The notes under the pieces were generated by a model that saw only the letters and a program-made list of their open reading frames with translations, was not told where the DNA came from and did not search any database. A program made the position numbers and the translations under genes. From NCBI RefSeq assembly GCF_017377715.1, contig NZ_JAFVMF010000002.1, positions 186,001-250,000 on the forward strand: 64,000 nt of DNA, given 5' to 3'. Within the stretch, counting starts at the first letter, position 1. Each line of letters starts with the position of its first letter. The stretch is from Acetobacter sacchari (lineage in GTDB: Bacteria; Pseudomonadota; Alphaproteobacteria; Acetobacterales; Acetobacteraceae). Positions 8,769-17,359 of this stretch are shown here, one piece after another.

Positions 8769-10229
8769 TCAGGCGGCCAATGGCGTAAAGCGAGCCGTAC
8801 TCTTGTCGCAATGATACAGGGTTGCGATTTCCGCGGCGTCCCGCGCCAGTTCGTCCACGGCGCCAATGATGAACTGCGCCTTCTGGTCGTCGAGAAGCAC
8901 GCTCAGATTCAGGCGCGTCCAACCCGGTTTTTCAATTTCTTCACCACTTAGAATTGAATTTCTTAATTCCAAAGAATGTTCACGCCCTATCCCGAGCAAA
9001 TCGTGCGCATACGGCCCTGCGCAAGCGCAACCACCGCGCGCCTGCACGCCGTAGCGATCGGACAGCATGCGCGTGAAAAGCTGCTGATGGATAAATCCAT
9101 CTCCCTGCTTATCGCGCACCCTGATGGAAAATATCGGCAACGAACGCGCCGTCGCGCTGTTACCCAGAATTTCGATCCGGTCGTTACGTCGCCAATACTG
9201 CAGCGCGCGTTCGCGTAACTGCGCATGGCGAGAGTCCATTCTGGACTGACCGATGGCGTCCTTGACCAGAAAGGCCAGCGCGGCGCGGATATCGCCGATC
9301 ACGTTCGGTGTGCCGGATTCCTCTCGGCTGACGACATTCGCCGAATAGTCATGTCCCCATGGCGAGACGAAGCGCACGGTGCCGCCGCCGGGACAGACCG
9401 GCCGTTCAAGCGTAACAGCCTGCCTGCGCACGACCAGCACGCCGGAAGCACCTGGCCCGCCGAGAAATTTGTGCGGTGAAATAACGATCGCGTCTTTCTG
9501 GAATTCCGTTCCTGCACGCATGTCCACAGACAGGTAAGGGCCGCCTCCCGCGTAGTCCCACATCACAGCCGCTCCGTGGCGACGCAGCATGGCGCTGACA
9601 GCGTCCACGTCGGTCATGACGCCGGTGACGTTCGACGCCGCCGAGAACGCGCCGACCTTCAACCGCTCCGGTCCAGCCGCCTTCAGCGCCGCCTCAAGAA
9701 GGTCCAGATCAGGTCCTCCCTGAGCGGCTTCAGCTATGGTTACGATCTCCGCTCCGGACTCGCGCCAGGGCAAGATGTTTGAGTGGTGCTCATACGGGCC
9801 GATAAAAACGACCGGACGAAATGTCCCTTCGCGCGCGGCCGAACCCACACCCAGCAGCTCCACCAGCCGGTTGATTCCTGCAGTAGCGCCGGAGCCCACG
9901 AAGATCGTTGCGTAATCGTCCGTCGCCCCACACTGGGCGGCAATAATCTTGCGCGCAGCTTCCCGAGTGCGCGTCATGTACATGCCGCAGAACGAGGCCT
10001 CGGTGTGGCTGTTCGCGTAATAGGGCAGAACATGCTCGAGAATGAAATCCTCGACCTGCCGCAGGGAGCGGCCGGAGGCGACGTAATCCGCGTACACCAG
10101 AGGATGGACGCCGAAAGGTCCCGGGACCGGAGCGCCCTCGCCGATCAATCCGTCGCGCAATGCAGACAAAACGTCGCCTGTGGCGAGAGAGGATTCGAAA
10201 CGGTCGAACGGCGCACGATCGGCAATCAT
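8769..10229 (-). CDS. Class V aminotransferase (cysteine desulfurase-like fold)
   Basis: 486 aa, PLP-dependent, fold type I. The PLP-binding Lys is K254 in SPHKFLGGPG, the Asp that contacts the pyridine nitrogen is D225 in WDYAGGG, and SNVTGV (199-204) and YEHHSNILPW (about 146-155) are further class V signatures. It is longer than SufS/CsdA (about 400 aa), and the C-terminus carries an extra domain. The last part includes a GGCACAGPY stretch, where cysteine desulfurases have their catalytic-Cys loop. It belongs to the broad group annotated as selenocysteine lyase/cysteine desulfurase-like; the real substrate is unknown. It diverges from the adjacent Lrp-type regulator across 109 bp, which suggests control by it. 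A CAGGTGAG site precedes the ATG. Confidence 0.82.
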   Translation of the reverse strand: MIADRAPFDRFESSLATGDVLSALRDGLIGEGAPVPGPFGVHPLVYADYVASGRSLRQVEDFILEHVLPYYANSHTEASFCGMYMTRTREAARKIIAAQCGATDDYATIFVGSGATAGINRLVELLGVGSAAREGTFRPVVFIGPYEHHSNILPWRESGAEIVTIAEAAQGGPDLDLLEAALKAAGPERLKVGAFSAASNVTGVMTDVDAVSAMLRRHGAAVMWDYAGGGPYLSVDMRAGTEFQKDAIVISPHKFLGGPGASGVLVVRRQAVTLERPVCPGGGTVRFVSPWGHDYSANVVSREESGTPNVIGDIRAALAFLVKDAIGQSRMDSRHAQLRERALQYWRRNDRIEILGNSATARSLPIFSIRVRDKQGDGFIHQQLFTRMLSDRYGVQARGGCACAGPYAHDLLGIGREHSLELRNSILSGEEIEKPGWTRLNLSVLLDDQKAQFIIGAVDELARDAAEIATLYHCDKSTARFTPLAA

Positions 10230-10304
10230 GGTTTTGGCTCACCTGAATGATGTCATGGTGATTCGACCACGATCGAAGGCGCGAATTCCAACTCATATTC
10301 TGCT

Positions 10305-10327
10305 TTGAAACACAAATTTTGTTGTCA
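10305..10327. promoter_or_regulatory. Candidate operator between aminotransferase and Lrp-type gene
   Basis: The intergenic region holds an AT-rich near-palindrome, ACAAATTTTGT (10312-10322), 17 bases before the regulator start. Lrp/AsnC proteins often bind such AT-rich imperfect palindromes in their own divergent promoters. This is inferred from position and symmetry only. Confidence 0.35.
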
Positions 10328-10338
10328 TATGATCTGAC

Positions 10339-10800
10339 ATGGCCGCTGATCTTGATCATATCGATCGCGCATTGCTTCGCGCATTGCAGAAAGACTCCTC
10401 CCTCTCTCAACGCGCCCTCGCGGACGTTGTCGGACTGTCGCAGAACGCCTGCTGGCGACGTCTTTCGGCATTGCGCGAAAAGGGGTTTCTCGACAGGCAA
10501 ACCCTGCGGATCGACCCGGCGGCGCTCGGGCTCGGGCTGGTCGTGTTCGTCATGGTGCGCACCCGCCACCACGACCAGCACTGGCTGCAACGATTTAGAG
10601 CGCTCGTGCTCGGCCTTCCGAACGTGACCGATTTCCACCGGATCGCCGGGGATTACGATTACATGCTCAAGATCGTGGCGAAGGACATGAACGCTTTTGA
10701 CACGGTCTACCGGCAGTTGATCGAGAAGATCGATCTGGACACGGTCACATCCTACATCTCGATGGAGACAATCGCCGACAGCCGGGACCTGCCCGTGTGA
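10339..10800 (+). CDS. Lrp/AsnC-family transcriptional regulator
   Basis: 153 aa, the normal family length. Residues 5-60 form the AsnC-type helix-turn-helix (IDRALLRALQKDSSLS, then ALADVVGLSQNACWRRLSALREKGFL), and residues about 68-145 the RAM effector-binding domain, including the GDYDYMLKIV strand. Proteins of this type sense amino acids and control adjacent genes. It is divergent from the class V aminotransferase, a common arrangement for a local regulator of an amino-acid catabolic enzyme. The ATG at 10339 lacks an obvious ribosome binding site and may be leaderless or weakly translated. Confidence 0.92.
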   Translation: MAADLDHIDRALLRALQKDSSLSQRALADVVGLSQNACWRRLSALREKGFLDRQTLRIDPAALGLGLVVFVMVRTRHHDQHWLQRFRALVLGLPNVTDFHRIAGDYDYMLKIVAKDMNAFDTVYRQLIEKIDLDTVTSYISMETIADSRDLPV

Positions 10801-11079
10801 CGGCGCGCATACGCCACCATCCATATAATCGCGCGTCTACGGCTTTCTTGCGCTTTATCGCTCGCCCGCTGCCACAGTCTGCGCTCGGCCACGTCAGGCG
10901 CACGTTCCTCAACGTCCGCCACACAGGTAGCGCCGCGACAGCCGAACGAGGTTAATCCGTCACCGAACCGAGACCGCCTCCGTTCTAGCATGCCTCGCGC
11001 GAAGGCCACACGTCAGGACGATATGGTCGGGGCGCCCTGCCCCATTTCTCCAAAACCTCCGAACGGCGATCATGCCCCC

Positions 11080-11943
11080 CTACCGCAACAGGCCCCTGAC
11101 CACGACGCGCAGCCGGTCCCCAAGTCCCCGCTCCTGCCCCATTTGGGCCGGATCCCGCCGCAGATCGCGCACGGCCAGCGTCGCGGGCAGTGACGCCAGT
11201 CGCAGGGCGTGACGTTGCGACCCTGCGCTGCGCCGGGAGCCCAAGTCCCCTGACGGCAACAACGCCGCCCCCTCCGTGCGCAAGGAAGCGACGAGAAGCG
11301 CCAGTCGGTCTGGTTCGATTTTTGTGAGTCCGGCGCGATCTTCAGGATCGAGGCCGGCGGCAACCAGCGCCTCGGACGGAAGCGCTGACCGTCCGCCCGC
11401 CAGCACCGCAGGCAAGTGACGCAGCAGCGCGCCTGCGGCGTAGGCTGCGCCCGCCTCCTCAACACGCTCCAGCAACGCCGTGTCCTTCAGCCCGAGCAAC
11501 GACCCGACAATACGTTGCATCTGCCCTGAGCCGTCGCGCATCGCTTGCCGCCATGCCGCCCAGTCCGGCAGACCATAGAGTTCGTTTTCGCGCGCTTCGA
11601 GAATGGTCAGCAGAGGTTGCGGCTGTATCCGCCCTTCTTCGAGCAACCCGCCCAGAGTCATCGCGACATCGTGACGGGCCTGAAAACGACGTGCAGGCGC
11701 CTGCACGATGTCGCGCCACCACTGCAACCTGATAAGCCCCGCCATGGGGCCAGCCACCGCCGACGATACGGGCTGATGGAGCGCGCGCACGATCTCGCAG
11801 TTGAACGCGATCACCGCGAACGCAGCACTTCGCACTGCGGGCGACAGGAACATCGCGCACAGAAACCTGTCGGGATCGCGTTTGCGCGCAATCTCGGCGC
11901 AGGCCCGCGCTGCGCGGGTCACCGCATCTTCTTCCGCGTTCAT
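11080..11943 (-). CDS. Squalene/phytoene synthase-fold protein, NDUFAF6-like
   Basis: 287 aa from the ATG at 11943, preceded by AAGGA; the open frame continues upstream without conserved sequence. The segment FLSPAVRSAAFAVIAFNCEIVRAL, then GLIRLQWWRDIV, and the GQMQRIVGSLLGL helix match the squalene/phytoene synthase fold. The two DxxxD metal-binding motifs of true prenyl synthases are not present: the first motif position reads FNCEIVRA. This is the pattern of the NDUFAF6 group, mitochondrial complex I assembly factors with many alphaproteobacterial homologues. A non-catalytic assembly role is therefore more likely than sterol or carotenoid synthesis. It is divergent from sodB. Confidence 0.75.
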   Translation of the reverse strand: MNAEEDAVTRAARACAEIARKRDPDRFLCAMFLSPAVRSAAFAVIAFNCEIVRALHQPVSSAVAGPMAGLIRLQWWRDIVQAPARRFQARHDVAMTLGGLLEEGRIQPQPLLTILEARENELYGLPDWAAWRQAMRDGSGQMQRIVGSLLGLKDTALLERVEEAGAAYAAGALLRHLPAVLAGGRSALPSEALVAAGLDPEDRAGLTKIEPDRLALLVASLRTEGAALLPSGDLGSRRSAGSQRHALRLASLPATLAVRDLRRDPAQMGQERGLGDRLRVVVRGLLR

Positions 11944-12078
11944 CGCGTTACGGTCCTTATGGAGATGAATGGCGCCGCGCGGGGCCTCCGTCTCTTGACG
12001 GTCCCCCGGTCGGCACATAGCTGTTGCGGGCGGCGCCACTCCGCCCTGAACTCAGGATAAATCACCAAGGAGCATGTC

Positions 12079-12687
12079 ATGGCCTTCGAACTGCCAGCCC
12101 TCCCCTACTCCTACAATGCGCTTGCCGCCAAAGGCATGTGCCAGGAAACCCTGGAGCTTCACCACGACAAGCACCATCAGGCCTATGTCACGGCTCTGAA
12201 CGGCTTTGTTGAAGCCAAGCCGGAACTGCAGGGCAAGTCGCTCGACGAGATCATTCTCGCCGTCAAGGGCGACGCCGCGTCCGCGCCGGTGTTCAACAAC
12301 GCCGGGCAACACTGGAACCACATCCTGTTCTGGAACAACCTGTCCGCGAGCGGCGGCGGCATTCCGGGCGCGCTTGAAGAGAAGATCAAGAGCGACCTCG
12401 GCAGCGTCGAGACGTTCAAGGAAGAGTTCAAGAAGGCCGCGACGACGCAGTTCGGCTCGGGCTGGGCATGGCTGGTTCTGACCCCGGCCGGCAAGCTTGC
12501 CGTGACCAAGACCGCCAATGGCTCCAACCCCCTCGCCGAAGGGCAGGGCAAGGCTCTGCTCGGCCTCGACGTGTGGGAGCACGCCTACTACCTCGACTTC
12601 CGCAATCGTCGTCCCGACTACATCACCAACTACCTCGACAAGCTCGCCAACTACGAGTTCGCCGAGGCGCAGCTGAAGGCCGCCTGA
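12079..12687 (+). CDS. sodB: Iron superoxide dismutase
   Basis: 202 aa. Converts superoxide to oxygen and hydrogen peroxide in the cytosol. The metal ligands are H28 (LHHDKHH), H81 (WNHILFW), D164 and H168 (LDVWEHAYYLDFRN). Q77 in the N-terminal half (NNAGQHW) is the position that marks Fe-type enzymes, so iron is the expected metal. An AAGGAGC ribosome binding site precedes the ATG, and a very strong intrinsic terminator follows the stop. It is transcribed alone, divergent from the NDUFAF6-like gene. Confidence 0.97.
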   Translation: MAFELPALPYSYNALAAKGMCQETLELHHDKHHQAYVTALNGFVEAKPELQGKSLDEIILAVKGDAASAPVFNNAGQHWNHILFWNNLSASGGGIPGALEEKIKSDLGSVETFKEEFKKAATTQFGSGWAWLVLTPAGKLAVTKTANGSNPLAEGQGKALLGLDVWEHAYYLDFRNRRPDYITNYLDKLANYEFAEAQLKAA

Positions 12688-12696
12688 TTCCGGATC

Positions 12697-12730
12697 GATA
12701 AAGCGGAGCGCGTCTGCGTCCCGCTTTATC
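12697..12730 (+). other. Hairpin just after sodB
   Basis: GATAAAGCGG at 12697-12706 pairs perfectly with CCGCTTTATC at 12721-12730, with partial pairing inside. It lacks a T-run and lies upstream of the main terminator, so it may protect the sodB mRNA 3' end. Confidence 0.5.
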
Positions 12731-12753
12731 GGGGGAAACCGGCCTGCGACGAG

Positions 12754-12790
12754 AAAGGGGGACGATCCGATGGATCGTCCCCCTTTTCTG
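12754..12790 (+). terminator. Strong rho-independent terminator of sodB
   Basis: The arms 12754-12768 and 12772-12786 are perfect 15-bp reverse complements around a GAT loop. The G/C-rich part GGGGGACGATCC is followed by TTTT on the plus strand and, on the other strand, by TTTC, so it may also stop leftward transcription. Confidence 0.92.
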
Positions 12791-12875
12791 TAGCAACCGT
12801 GTGAGACGCGTTGCGAGCGGCTAACATGCCTCACCGTCTCGCCTTACCGCCAGCCTCCTGATCGGAAGCCGACGT

Positions 12876-13394
12876 TCAGGTCCGGGCCGCCCATTGCGCG
12901 ATCAGATCGACCACGGCCTGCGCCGACATGCGACGCGCGTTTCCGAGAGCCGCCGCGCCGTCCGGATCGAGCAGCTTGCCGTCCGGCGTCACGATCAGCA
13001 CGGTCGGAACTGATTTAATGGTCACGCCATAACCCTGCGCGATGTCCATGTTGGCGTTGAAACGGTTCACATTCACGCTGACCGTTTCGAAGTTCTGCCC
13101 CAGCCATGTATTCACTTCCGGAATCGCAAAAACGCCCGCAAGCATCCGGCAGTCGGGGCACCAGTTGCCGCCAAAATCGATAAGCACCGATTTTCCGCTG
13201 GCCTTGGCGCGCGCGAACGCCGCCTTGACCGCCGTCGGGCCGTCTTCAGCTGGGGCATAGGGCGCCGCCACCGGGCTGATCGCGGCAGCGCCGACCCGCG
13301 GCGCTGGCGTAAGGTCGCGGGCGGACGCCGCCAGCGGAGACAGGAACGGGAGCGTGGCGAGCAGAGCCGCCGCCGTGGTCAGACGACCAGCCAT
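12876..13394 (-). CDS. Exported thioredoxin-family protein
   Basis: 172 aa with a cleavable-type signal peptide (about residues 1-25, ending SPLAASA). A thioredoxin domain follows, with the redox motif CPDC at 79-82 in GNWCPDC and a cis-Pro segment SVPTVLIVTPDGK. It resembles the DUF899/thioredoxin_7 type that handles thiol-disulfide exchange in the periplasm; the partner is unknown. No dsb or cytochrome c maturation genes are adjacent. It ends about 90 bp from the sodB terminator, convergent with sodB. Confidence 0.85.
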   Translation of the reverse strand: MAGRLTTAAALLATLPFLSPLAASARDLTPAPRVGAAAISPVAAPYAPAEDGPTAVKAAFARAKASGKSVLIDFGGNWCPDCRMLAGVFAIPEVNTWLGQNFETVSVNVNRFNANMDIAQGYGVTIKSVPTVLIVTPDGKLLDPDGAAALGNARRMSAQAVVDLIAQWAART

Positions 13395-13566
13395 AACATA
13401 TCCTTCGGTATCAGCGCGGTACGGACGAATGGCCGAATGCCGCGCGCTTCAGTGTGTTCTTATGGGAGCTTGCCTGCTCAGACGGATGAATCCGTCCGAG
13501 CCACGCCTGCTCCCGTCCGACGCAAGAGGATTGCGCCGTGTGCTTGTTCACATGAGCGGCGCACGA

Positions 13567-14508
13567 TCACGACGCAACGGGATCGGCCCAGAAAAATGTG
13601 ACCTCGTGTTTGTTATGCCACAAATGCGCGAGCGACGCTCCGGGGATGGCGGCGAAGGCGTCCATGGTCGCAAAGTCCGTCTCACCCTGAAACTTGACGC
13701 TCATGACGATACGCGCCGCCCGGCCTGCGTCGATCCACCGCCGCACAAGCGCCAGAAGACGCTCCGGGTAGGCGATGACGTCCGAGAACAGCCAGTCGAC
13801 GCGCTCGACCGAGGCAGGGTCGATCCCGAAAGCGCTTTCCTGCCGAAACGTCACACTCGGCATGGCCGCGACCTGTGGCGCGAGCGGCGCACGATCGACA
13901 GCCGTGACCGACGCCCCGAGTTGCGCGATCGCCCATGTCCAGCCACCCGGCGTCGCGCCGAGATCGACGCATGTTTCGCCGGGTTGAGGCCAGCGGCCGA
14001 GCCGCGTGCACGCCTCCCACAACTTGAGATAGGCGCGCGAGGGCGGCCCTTCCCTGTCCTCGACAAAGCGGGGAACGCCCGAGGGGAACGGACTCGTCTT
14101 GGTGGGGGAGTAAAGAAGTTCATCCGTCTCCAGCAGCGTCCAAGCGCCCAGATGGCTCGCTGGCGCCGGCTGCGGAAAGATGAGCGAAGCAGCCTTCACC
14201 GGCGGCAGGCGCTCCAGGATAAGGTTCGCCCGGCGGAAATGACCCGTGGGAACCAGTGCCCAGTTGCGCTGCACACCACGCAGGACGCTTGCCGCGTCTC
14301 CTATCGAGGCGATGTTTCGTCGCTCTGGCGCCGTCCATATGTCGAGCGCCCAGACGCTCGGCGCCGGAGGCTGCTCCGAAATGGCCAGCGGCCCGATCCA
14401 GTTCAGGTCGCCCGCCCCCAGACGATTCAGTTCGGCGGCGAGAACGTTCTCCAGTCCGGGCGCCGCCTGATAGACGCTGCCGCAACGGCTCCGCTCAGCG
14501 TCACTCAT
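13567..14508 (-). CDS. RlmM-like 23S rRNA 2'-O-methyltransferase
   Basis: 313 aa. The C-terminal half is a Rossmann methyltransferase with SAM-binding motif VDLGATPGGWTW (181-192). The K-D-K-E tetrad of RrmJ-type 2'-O-methyltransferases is visible as K162 (YLKLWEA), D243 (LFSDVIAYPE), K272 (SVKFQGE) and E302 (KHEVTFFW). The N-terminal half resembles the THUMP-like region of RlmM, which methylates C2498 of 23S rRNA. The target is inferred from family. The start codon ATG at 14508 overlaps the end of the upstream DUF423 gene by eight bases, so the two are co-transcribed. Confidence 0.85.
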   Translation of the reverse strand: MSDAERSRCGSVYQAAPGLENVLAAELNRLGAGDLNWIGPLAISEQPPAPSVWALDIWTAPERRNIASIGDAASVLRGVQRNWALVPTGHFRRANLILERLPPVKAASLIFPQPAPASHLGAWTLLETDELLYSPTKTSPFPSGVPRFVEDREGPPSRAYLKLWEACTRLGRWPQPGETCVDLGATPGGWTWAIAQLGASVTAVDRAPLAPQVAAMPSVTFRQESAFGIDPASVERVDWLFSDVIAYPERLLALVRRWIDAGRAARIVMSVKFQGETDFATMDAFAAIPGASLAHLWHNKHEVTFFWADPVAS

Positions 14509-14881
14509 GGATCGCGAACGCGACGGCCAGCACGAGCCAGGACAGGATCAGGATCGACCCGCCGGTCGGCGCGACAGCCCCCAGATGGTGACCCGTGAAT
14601 GCGGTGAAGTAGAGCGCGCCGCAGAAAATCAGCGTCCCGAGCACAAGACCGTTGCCGCCAAGAGCCATCAGGCGCGTCGGCTTTCTGACGCCGAGACCTA
14701 ACCCCACAAGCGCCAGAGCATGCCACATATGCATTTCCACAGCGCTATGCGCGATCTCCCGCCCCGCTCCGAGTCCGAACCGCTCCGCAGGAAGGTGGGC
14801 CGTGACCGCCCCCATGGCCACCGCCGCACAAGCGAGCAGCGCGCCAGCCGAACGCCAGAAACGCGCCATCAGAACCAACAT
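14501..14881 (-). CDS. DUF423 family small membrane protein
   Basis: 126 aa with four hydrophobic helices. The SAGALLACAAVAMGAVTAH start, the MHMWHALALVGLGL helix and FCGALYFTAFTG segment are typical of DUF423 (YwdK-like) inner-membrane proteins, whose function is unknown. The ATG at 14881 is preferred over 14869 because AAGGA lies seven to eight bases upstream. The 3' end overlaps the RlmM-like gene. The region above it is AT-rich and divergent from the DUF4142 gene. Confidence 0.85.
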   Translation of the reverse strand: MLVLMARFWRSAGALLACAAVAMGAVTAHLPAERFGLGAGREIAHSAVEMHMWHALALVGLGLGVRKPTRLMALGGNGLVLGTLIFCGALYFTAFTGHHLGAVAPTGGSILILSWLVLAVAFAIHE

Positions 14882-15101
14882 AAAGACATCCTTGAAATTC
14901 GCCGAACCTTCTTAAGAAGTCATCAGCAGTCGAACACATCACTTACAACTATTACATCTGTAACATAAGACGGTATGGGCGTCAGGTTTGTGCAATCTAT
15001 ATAGAGCGTGTTAACGCCATTTCAGCTAATCAGCCTGTGGGTTTCTTCGGTCGCAGGCCTCGGGTTCTCGTCGAAGCTATCGGCAGTGGAGTATGTTACC
15101 A

Positions 15102-15686
15102 ATGAAACAGAAAAAAAACTGGCTGGCGGTCGCCGCCATGCTTCCTCTAGCCGCTTGCGCCGACCACCCCAAGCAGTTTAGCGGACCGCTTCTGCCCGCC
15201 ATGGACGAAGCGTTCGTTCATCAGGCCGCCGAAAGCAATCTCGTCGAAATTGCGATCAGCAACGCCGAGTCCAGTGAAGGTCACTCCGCAAATATCAAGA
15301 CCTATGCAGGATCGGTAGTGACAGACCACACGGCGGATCAGGATCGCCTGAGTGGAATCGCCAAGGCCCACGGCTTCACCCTGCCGAGCGAACCCACGCC
15401 CGACGACCAGAAGCTGATCGAGCGCCTGACCAGCCAGAAGGGCTCTCGTCTCGATCACGCGTATCTTGCCGAAATCGTCAAGCAGCACAAAAGCGCAGAA
15501 GCTCTGATGAAGCAGGAAGCGACGACGGTCGCCGATCCTGACCTGAAATCTTACGTGGCGGACATGCAGGTCAGCGAGAAAGCCCACCTTCAGAGCGCAG
15601 AAAAACTCTCCGGCGGTCGCCGCTCCGTACGCCGACACTCAGCGCATACGCAGGCTGCTGCGCCGGGCGAGCCGACGGGCTTCTGA
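15102..15686 (+). CDS. DUF4142 lipoprotein
   Basis: 194 aa. An N-terminal lipoprotein signal with lipobox LAAC (Cys at 19) precedes a ferritin-like helical DUF4142 domain: DEAFVHQAAESNLVEIAIS, SANIKTYAGSVVTDHTADQDRL, and LDHAYLAEIVKQHKSA. Such proteins are anchored in the envelope, and their role is unknown, often linked to stress. The start at 15102 is chosen over 15093 because GGAG lies ten bases upstream. A 9-bp hairpin follows the stop. The C-terminal 25 residues are basic and His-rich. Confidence 0.88.
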   Translation: MKQKKNWLAVAAMLPLAACADHPKQFSGPLLPAMDEAFVHQAAESNLVEIAISNAESSEGHSANIKTYAGSVVTDHTADQDRLSGIAKAHGFTLPSEPTPDDQKLIERLTSQKGSRLDHAYLAEIVKQHKSAEALMKQEATTVADPDLKSYVADMQVSEKAHLQSAEKLSGGRRSVRRHSAHTQAAAPGEPTGF

Positions 15687-15693
15687 GTCAGAC

Positions 15694-15725
15694 GTCACGG
15701 GGACTCGCGCGAAACGCCCCGTGAC
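15694..15725 (+). terminator. Hairpin after the DUF4142 gene
   Basis: GTCACGGGG (15694-15702) pairs perfectly with CCCCGTGAC (15717-15725) eight bases after the stop. No T-run follows, so termination is plausible but not certain. Confidence 0.5.
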
Positions 15726-15854
15726 TGCGTAACGACACTCGACTATGCAGGCGCATGTCGCCGGAGCGGAGCGCACTACCCGCAAGCAAGTGTTGACACT
15801 ATTTTCACATGCACTTGACGCTTTTTCGCCCGCAGTCCTGAAAGGGCCAGTCTC

Positions 15855-16442
15855 ATGGTCGTGAGAATAGACCGGGTGACCACCAGAGGCGGTGATCGGG
15901 GTGAAACGTCCCTCGGCGATGGTTCGCGGATCAGCAAGGCTTCCGCACATATCGCAGCGCTCGGTTCGCTCGACGAGGCGAACACAGTCATCGGCGTTCT
16001 TCGCGCACATGTCATGAATGACAACGCGCTCGGAGACCGCCTCAGCGCCTTGCAGAACATGCTCTTCGATCTCGGCTCAGATCTTTGCCAGCCTCAGGAC
16101 AACGCCAAGGCCCAACGCGTCTCCATCTCTCTGGCCGAAGATATCGATCAGGAAATAGATCATCTGCGAGAGAAGCAGGAGCCGCTGCGAAGCTTCATCC
16201 TTCCCGGCGGTTCGCTGCCCGCAGCATGGGCGCATATGGCCCGCGCGTCCGTCCGTCGCGCCGAACGTGATGTGGTTGCGCTATCCCAGAGCGTCGAGAT
16301 CAACGGCGCTATTGTTTCTATTCTTAACAGATTGTCCGATTACTTCTTCGTTCTCGCCAGACATTTGAACGACGACGGCAGAAACGACACGCTGTGGGCG
16401 CCGGGACGTTCATTGCGAGAGGCGTCTATCCCCGACACATGA
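15855..16442 (+). CDS. pduO: PduO-type cob(I)alamin adenosyltransferase
   Basis: 195 aa. Transfers the adenosyl group of ATP to cob(I)alamin to form adenosylcobalamin. The family signature TRGGDRGETSLGDGSRISK occupies residues 10-28. FILPGGS (about 112-118) and the helix ARASVRRAERDVV form the rest of the ATP/cobalamin site, and LNRLSDYFFVLAR closes the four-helix bundle. AAAGGG lies eight bases before the ATG. No B12-dependent enzyme is in the window. The gene is followed by about 245 bp without a gene. Confidence 0.93.
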   Translation: MVVRIDRVTTRGGDRGETSLGDGSRISKASAHIAALGSLDEANTVIGVLRAHVMNDNALGDRLSALQNMLFDLGSDLCQPQDNAKAQRVSISLAEDIDQEIDHLREKQEPLRSFILPGGSLPAAWAHMARASVRRAERDVVALSQSVEINGAIVSILNRLSDYFFVLARHLNDDGRNDTLWAPGRSLREASIPDT

Positions 16443-16687
16443 CGCCAGACGTCGAGGCGGGCGTTGGCCACACCATACTCATTCGGGCTTCGTTATCTTC
16501 CTTCTTGAAACGTGGATAACGTCATGCTAGAGGGGGCCAACTTTACCGTATAAACAGCCTGAACAAGCCTCTGGCGGCGGGCGGTAACGTTGCGATAATT
16601 TTTTCAAATAATTCCGTCCCGCCAAACCAGCGTGCGACACGCCTGCGATCAGGCCCGAACAATACAACGATTTCTGAAAGAACGGTA

Positions 16688-17359
16688 GTGAACTCCGGAT
16701 TTCTAAAAAATTCCAAATTGGACGAAGATCTGTCCGAAGACTCCCATGTTGACAGCAGCGCCGAGGAGGCCGCTCTTCGCGCCGCTCTCAACCGCCTCGG
16801 CTCCCAGCGCGCGCCAAGCCCGCCCCGCACGGGTAACACGCCCCGCCCCGTAAACGATGCGCCAGCGCGTCTCTCGCTTCGTCCCACAATGGACCAGAAC
16901 CAGCAGCGCAAACGTCGTTTCGTACGGGACGGCGACGTGCAGGTCGAGCGGCAGGCGTTGACGCGCCCGACCGGCCGCACCGCGCATTTTTCTGAAACGG
17001 AGAGCGTCGATCTCGATCGCCACAAGCGTCTTCTCGACGATGAGCGACGTTTGCGGGAGCAGGCCGAACGTCAGTTGAGCGAACTTGAGACATCACATCG
17101 CACGATGAAAACCCGGCTGGGACATGCGGAGATGCTTCTCAATGAACTGAAGCAGTCTCTCGCGACGCGCAACATGGAATTGGCGGATCGGACCGCCGAA
17201 CTCTCCGCCGAACGTTCCGGGCGTCAAGCGGCCCTCGCAGAGATCAAGGATCTGCGGGCACAGATCGCAGCCGCGCCCAAAAAGCGGGAGCGCGTAGCAC
17301 GGCAGCAGGAACTGACTCTGGCTGATGAACCAGAACCTGTAAAATGGTGGAAAGACTGA
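16688..17359 (+). CDS. Hypothetical coiled-coil protein
   Basis: 223 aa starting at GTG 16688; no clear ribosome binding site, so the start is uncertain. The N-terminal half is polar, Pro- and Arg-rich and probably disordered. Residues about 108-200 form a long coiled coil (DLDRHKRLLDDERRLREQAE, then heptads through AEIKDLRAQIAAA). The C-terminus is short and charged, ending PVKWWKD. No known domain is recognised. It overlaps the next gene by 16 bp, and the pair probably acts together: a cytosolic coiled-coil protein with a small membrane protein. Function not assigned. Confidence 0.65.
   Translation: MNSGFLKNSKLDEDLSEDSHVDSSAEEAALRAALNRLGSQRAPSPPRTGNTPRPVNDAPARLSLRPTMDQNQQRKRRFVRDGDVQVERQALTRPTGRTAHFSETESVDLDRHKRLLDDERRLREQAERQLSELETSHRTMKTRLGHAEMLLNELKQSLATRNMELADRTAELSAERSGRQAALAEIKDLRAQIAAAPKKRERVARQQELTLADEPEPVKWWKD

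Noticed and set aside
13354-14598. 414-codon plus-strand open frame across the RlmM-like gene
   Set aside because: Antisense shadow with Arg-rich composition; the minus-strand gene carries the full K-D-K-E tetrad.
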